Both the position numbers and the translations under genes were made by a program. The notes beneath the pieces were generated by a model. That model was not told the origin of the DNA. It did no database searches and saw nothing but the letters and a program-made list of their open reading frames with translations. Source: Lenisia limosa (Eukaryota > Breviatea). From it: 26,205 nucleotides of DNA. Shown in pieces: positions 21,594 to 26,205 of the stretch (within the stretch, counting starts at the first letter, position 1; every line of letters starts with the position of its first letter). The DNA is taken from the NCBI GenBank assembly GCA_001655205.1, contig LPNZ01008423.1:1-26205 (forward strand). The letters run 5' to 3'.

Positions 21594-22037
21594 GTAAACA
21601 TAAATTATTCTTTGAAAATGTTTTTCAAGTTGGACAAATACGAGAGAGAAAAAAACCGGGCCAACAAACTTGCAAGCCCGTTGGCCACCATTCCTTCCAG
21701 TACAGCCTTATAAATGTCAAGAAAGCAGGAGATCTTAAGGTAGTCGGGTCGGGTGGATCGCCTTGAGTGTGGGTAATGCTTGGTCCGGCTAGGATTTGCA
21801 TTCTTGGCACATTGTCTGAATGAGGTCGTAAGTGATTTTGCTCCCTCACGACATCAATACACCCCAGCATAGTGGAGGTAGCGAAGTTCCCTCCATTGGC
21901 ACCAGCGCATATAGAACACCAGTCTTTTCTTCACTTTCTTCGTGATCATTTTCTTCATCTGATTACTTAAATTTGCGAAATAGTCATCTCTCGAAACACA
22001 AAAGCCACAGACAACCAGTTTTTTTTTTGCCTTTCAG

Positions 22038-23920
22038 GTTTACCTTCCAGTTGGCTCGATTTCTTCCCAAAGCTCTTTTTGCAATTCTGACTGGTAAGTT
22101 TATGTCAGTATTACATGATCTACATAAAATACGTTACCTGAGTTGCCATACTAACTTATCATCATGTTTCATGTATTTTGCAAATCTACCGTTCCTTATC
22201 TAATGTCCAGGGTCATACTCCTTTTTTTCACCATGTGCCTTTCCTCTTCTTTCCGGCTACGTCTCGCTCCACCTCTCATCAAAAGAAGGAAAGTAGGGGG
22301 AGAGTAGTGCCAAAAGCCTGAAGGTTTTAATTAAATTAAACATTTACTTTTCTCCCACTAGAACACCTGTTATCTGTAGTAATTCATTCACATCCATTCA
22401 AACCCACCCCTACACCCTGCCAGTAGGGCTGGTTTTATTTATTCATTTTTTTATTTTGCTTTTTTTCGCAGTTACCCCCCCCCCNNNNNNNNNNNNNNNN
22501 NNNNNNNNNNNNNNNNNNNNNNNNNNNNNNNNNNNNNNNNNNNNNNNNNNNAAGTCTTGTACTCCTCTCTGTGATGTCTACTCCGATAGCCCATATAATG
22601 GCGTCATTTTTGTCAAATTACGCCGACCTTATGAGTGCTTTTGTAAGACTTACTGGATAGTTTTTAGTATTACAAGAGCTCCATTGCCAAATCTAATGAT
22701 AGACTGTTTTTTTGTTTTTGTTTTTTGAAATATCCTGGATCCATTTTGATAATACCATATTTTTTGGAACCGAAAATGAAGCTCTATTTTTGTATTAGGT
22801 GATTGTATAATCAATGGTTTCTCAACAGGCTGGGTCTTTATTTCTCTTGAATTTGTCGTTTTTGGTATTTTTCGTTTTATGTGCGTATTTATCATTTTAG
22901 GTACTTATTATTATGGCGCTCTTGGTCATATTGGACATCGACGTTATGGACTATTTATCAGCGGTTCCGTCTCTGAGGCTTTTCACGGCTATCAAAAATT
23001 GGACCGATAAAAAGACTGGTACCAATGTGAGGGGAAGTATATTCCTATGGTAGAATATTTACCTTTAGACAAAGAAATACTTACCCCTTTTTAAAACAGT
23101 ATTAGTTCATAACTTTAATGCATCTTTTAGTTATCAGACCCAACTCAGACATCAACGAAGGTCAAGGCCTTTGCATATGGTCTCGGATATGGCTTTGCTT
23201 CTTCAGGATGTGTATGACGGGGGTTGGTTTGTGTTCTTATTTCATTCACAGAGCTCCCTCATTGATTTGGGAACTAAACTTTTGTCAAGCGATCAATAAC
23301 AAAAACAATAACTCAATTTTTTTCCCCTCAACATTTTGAAAACAAAAATCAGAGCTAATCATATCACTTTTTGGTTCACTTTCACCTGTAGTTTCAACAT
23401 CTCAACGTTATTAGTGTCTTGTGGTAACCTCTCATCAATATAGAATCTTCCGCTTTTCCTCTCTGTTCAAGCATCAACCCTCTCCGAGCCACCTGTATGG
23501 GCAGTTGCGCTCATATTACTCTACAGTCTATCTGCTTCAGTATTGATGGGTAGGGATCAACAGAATTTTGGAAGGTGAATCACCGTTTGTTATTTTAACA
23601 TTATTATGTTATACTATTGAGATGGTTTGATGGAAATGTCTTTGGAATCAGAAACAGTACTCTTCAAAGTTGACCATTTTAGTTATTTTCACTGCTCTTG
23701 CTTCTTCATGGGCCTCAATACTTGAAAAAGTGTTCAGAGTTCCGCCAAAATGGATGCGAATACTCACTGGTGGGAGGAGTGCGTACTTACTTTGATTCAA
23801 GAGCCAGCTACTCAGCAAGAAGTTTTCAGTCATACCTCTTTTGATATTTTAGGCATGGTAATGCTTGGTATTGGAATATGGTTGATTGTGAAGGCTAAGT
23901 CGAAGTTGTTTGGAACCTAA
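22038..23920 (+). CDS. CcdA/DsbD-like multi-spanning membrane protein (N-terminal part incomplete at a gap)
   Basis: Exons: 22038-22093, one entering from the gap and ending 22642 (readable from 22553), 22901-23026, 23131-23211, then weaker 23252-23283 and 23392-23423, then 23472-23549, 23683-23769, 23853-23920 (TAA). Phases agree from 22553 to the stop. Helices include LVLLSVMSTPIAHIMASFL, FVLIIMALLVILDIDVM, VKAFAYGLGYGFASSGC, VWAVALILLYSLSASVLMG and MRILTGMVMLGIGIWLIVKA, ending in a short basic tail. The fourth resembles the CcdA/DsbD helix that carries the second redox cysteine (the family has Cys-Thr-x-Pro there). The Thr and Pro are not preserved in my splice choice, although an alternative frame at 23253 reads APSL. 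The helix with the first cysteine would lie in or next to the 22485-22551 gap. CcdA proteins carry electrons across membranes to TlpA-like thioredoxins, and such a gene lies immediately upstream. The identity is an inference. Confidence 0.5.
22485..22551. other. Assembly gap next to a C run, inside the CcdA-like gene
   Basis: 67 N after a run of 10 C. The exon ending at 22642 begins in or before it, so the start of that membrane segment is missing. Confidence 0.95.
22760..22785. repeat. Dispersed short repeat R, copy 2
   Basis: ttttttggaaccgaaaatga followed by agctct, one mismatch to the copy at 6567. It lies in the intron before exon 22901 of the CcdA-like gene. Confidence 0.55.
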
Positions 23921-24269
23921 TACGTGTGTAATTAATTATGGGAGTTTTGGAGGAAAATTGCTTATAAACATTTTAATTAATGTGCTGAATGAACCTGTTT
24001 TGTGGTTTTTTCGAATGTTTCAATGCATTTTTCTTTTCATGGTAAAAATTCCTACACTGAAGTCTGGAGTTTTGGTGAATAACTCTTTTGGTTGACCTTC
24101 ATAGTGCACTGGGGTCCACAATTTTCGCCCATTACACGACAATTTACTTTGCTGATCCCTAGTTTTCAAATATTTGCTTCAATGTCAGAGGTTCTGGATA
24201 AAAACGAGAGCCAACAGGAACATAGCATAATAAATACATTCAATCTTAAACTATTGACAAAAACACACA

Positions 24270-24290
24270 TAAATAAATAAAATAATAAAA
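24270..24290 (+). terminator. Possible poly(A) signals of the CcdA-like gene
   Basis: Overlapping aataaataaaataataaaa lies about 350 bases after the TAA at 23920. The 23921-24817 stretch is otherwise intergenic, between convergent genes, and holds nothing else I can support. Confidence 0.35.
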
Positions 24291-24817
24291 TTAACTTATC
24301 CCAAACGTCCGGTCTTTATGCGCTGAATCATAAACGGGAGGAGGGGATGAAACAAACGAATTGCCTTGAAAAAGCAAAACTTTCATACTCGGTGGTGTTT
24401 TCTACAAATGATATTTCTAATAATAGCATAATACATGTAAATTTCATAGAGAAAACTACATTCCACAAACCGTATTCTAAATTTGAAACAGAATCATCAA
24501 GAAGAAGGGCAAATCTTTTGGGGTCTTTGTACATTCGGCTCAATTCTAAGTTACGCGGGTCTTTCTGATATATTAGGGATTGTTTGAACTACTCACTAAA
24601 AAAAAAACAACAACCTAACATACTCATTATCATCATTTCATACACCCATCATAATCATAAACAATACTGCTTAATGGAAATAAATAAGCTATTTGTTATT
24701 TGAAAATAGCAAGAAATGGATGAAACCTGCCATTGTCAATTCAAAGCCCAAAAAAGAGAGTCACCGAAAAAGAAATGGGGTGAAAAGGCGTGGTGTCGTG
24801 TTATTCCAGATTTTTAT

Positions 24818-25096
24818 CTATGTATACGTCTCAAATTGGAAAGTGACATCTGTCCTAATTCCATATTGCTCTGACTCGTTGAGGCAAAGTGCCCCTATTT
24901 TCCGCCAAGCCGGCCTTGAAGTTAAAAATGCTTACACGGTCCAGATGTTGCTTCAAACTTATGTGACGTCAACAACTGCTGAATTTACCCTGCATAGAAT
25001 TTGAGTAAGCATAGAATTGGGTACGAGAATAGCTTTTGGCTGTGAGTGCTGGTGTCACACTACCGCTGACAGAGTTGCCCCATCAGCTCCCGTCAT
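24818..25096 (-). CDS. Possible 3' exons of the ankyrin gene
   Basis: Three minus-strand segments chain in phase: 25096-25064 (MTGADGATLSA; acceptor gcattttag, donor gtagtg), 24975-24938 (LLTSHKFEATSG; donor gtgtaag), and 24914-24818, which encodes AWRKIGALCLNESEQYGIRT and ends at a TAG. They have the right orientation to finish the ankyrin gene, but I found no clear exon linking them to 25613, and short phase matches can arise by chance. The plus strand of the same stretch is also open for 103 codons (24693-25004); I regard that as the weaker reading. Confidence 0.28.
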
Positions 25097-25612
25097 CTAA
25101 AATGCAGATACATGTACGAACAGCTTCAATTTGCCCGCATTGTCAGCATTGTCAATGCAAAATTATCCCATTCAAGTTACCCCAGATCTCCCTCCTCCAA
25201 AAGATCTGCAAAGAGGGCTGGAACTGATGAACGCTTACATAAAGCTTGCAAATGTGTTATGATTATCCATCTGAATCAGTAAAATAATTGTCTTATTAAC
25301 AATGAAATATGACAGACGCAATACAAGTGTCGTATCTGCTTCTTTGATTGAACTATGTTGTCGTATATTTTCAATAAGATTGACGCGATCATAACATGTA
25401 AATCGATTTATGAGGAGAGGGTTCGTCATTTATTTAAAGTGTTTCTTTGAATTTTTTTCATCAACACGTTGAAAATCGGAATCAACTTTATGCAGCACAG
25501 CTCTAATGCAAAGATATGGGTATAGAGGGTTAGGGAAAAAGAAAAAAATATGATGAGAGCAGGTGCATAAAAAGAGAGATAATATTCGACTATTACTCAG
25601 CAATCCTCCTAC

Positions 25613-26013
25613 AAATTGAACTGGTGAAACATCCGCACCATGTAGCTGAAGATATTGATAGGTTTCTAGATCGCCAATGTAAAGCGCATCGTAGAGCCAC
25701 CAATCTTCCTAATAATAAGCGGGTTGACTACTCTAATGTTGCTATAGAAAACGATAAAAAAACAGCCAAGAGTATTCGTTTTCATTGAAATTATGATCAA
25801 AAAAGTTAACTCTCAATACATCTTTGATGAGAATAACATAGCAAAAAACAATGATAATTATCATTACAATTTGGGAGAATAAGTAAGGTTGCAAGTCATA
25901 CTCACCTTGTTTCTTGAACAACTTGGGTCAAATCCGCAATCTTGGCAGTTTTCCATCAAGAAATGGACCATCGACGAGTCGTGATCCAAAATGGCTGTCT
26001 TCATTGGGTGGAC
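25613..26013 (-). CDS. Ankyrin-repeat protein, two internal exons (gene enters from the right edge)
   Basis: Exon 26013-25906 (acceptor aacacag, donor gtgagt) encodes HPMKTAILDHDSSMVHFLME, a degenerate ankyrin helix pair, followed by a Cys-rich stretch (CQDCGFDPSC). Exon 25708-25613 (acceptor tattattag, donor gtagga) joins it in phase 0 and encodes WLYDALYIGDLETYQYLQLH followed by GADVSP. This is close to the ankyrin consensus, with A-L, G-D/E and the terminal hGAD turn. Ankyrin repeats mediate protein binding; nothing here shows the partner. The start and the upstream exons lie beyond the window. Confidence 0.68.
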
Positions 26014-26205
26014 CTGTGTTTGAATTAATCATTATAACAGCATTTCCAAGAATCAAATCATAAAAAAATGAAATTACATTCCATTTCAGTAAAACACTGA
26101 TAACTATTATACTAGTATAGGTGGGGGGACATGACCGTGTCCACTTTTTTTTTATTTTCTTCAAAAAAACACTAATTCAATAAAAAATGTTGCGAAGGGG
26201 AAAGC

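Noticed and set aside
21625-21870. 81-codon minus-strand open frame
   Set aside because: It has an open frame and a fairly protein-like composition, but no splice-consistent neighbours on that strand and no family I recognise.
22901-23006. Alternative frame of the CcdA-like exon reading TYYYGALGHIGHRR
   Set aside because: It fits the phase of 22093 directly but hits a stop and does not join the exons at 22642 or 23131, which both support the hydrophobic frame.
24328-24568. Open frames on both strands
   Set aside because: Both strands are open for about 70 codons with no splice context; it lies between convergent genes and cannot be assigned.
24693-25004. 103-codon plus-strand open frame
   Set aside because: No recognisable family or splice context; minus-strand segments in the same stretch chain in phase and end in a stop, though that is also weak.
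25560-25787. Plus-strand open frame encoding HPHHVAEDIDRFLDRQ-like peptide
   Set aside because: It is the antisense of ankyrin exon 25708-25613, which has proper splice sites and joins in phase to 26013-25906.

Overview
The window is AT-rich nuclear DNA from an intron-rich eukaryote. Coding capacity is broken into short exons of 13 to 190 bases, separated by GT...AG introns mostly of 60 to 900 bases. There are no rRNA or tRNA genes, CRISPR arrays or operon-like bacterial features. I rebuilt genes by hand by chaining acceptor and donor sites whose reading phases agree. A gene resembling the Dictyostelium and ciliate TmcB family, next to a candidate 7-transmembrane gustatory-receptor-like (GRL) gene, points to a protist or another early-branching eukaryote rather than a typical animal, plant or yeast. 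I cannot name the species.

Layout from left to right. (1) Minus strand, about 9499 down to at least 1447 and perhaps to 335: a gene of more than 20 exons for a polytopic membrane protein followed by a helical, TPR-like cytosolic region (TmcB/TmcC-like). (2) Minus strand, 16251 down to 10249: a fully phase-consistent 15-exon model for a 417-residue 7TM protein whose layout resembles the insect gustatory receptor/GRL/PHTF superfamily. (3) Plus strand, 17116 to 21075: a secreted thioredoxin-fold (TlpA/redoxin type) protein with a signal peptide and a CPPC active site, in divergent orientation to gene 2. (4) Plus strand, about 22038 to 23920: a multi-spanning membrane protein resembling the CcdA/DsbD transmembrane domain, directly downstream of the thioredoxin gene. 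(5) Minus strand, entering from the right edge, 26013 down to about 25613 and perhaps to 24818: an ankyrin-repeat protein.

The thioredoxin and CcdA-like neighbours would form a plausible functional pair. In b6f and cytochrome c assembly systems, CcdA-type proteins pass electrons across a membrane to TlpA-like thioredoxins. Genes 1 and 2 are both membrane proteins, arranged in tandem about 750 bases apart.

The non-coding fraction carries at least two related families of hairpin elements of about 80 bp with TA-flanked inverted ends (Tc1/mariner-like MITEs), a second short dispersed repeat, AT palindromes, and poly-C tracts. Several poly-C tracts serve as the pyrimidine tract of a 3' splice site, and most of the seven N gaps abut them. 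Gene models crossing gaps may lack exons.
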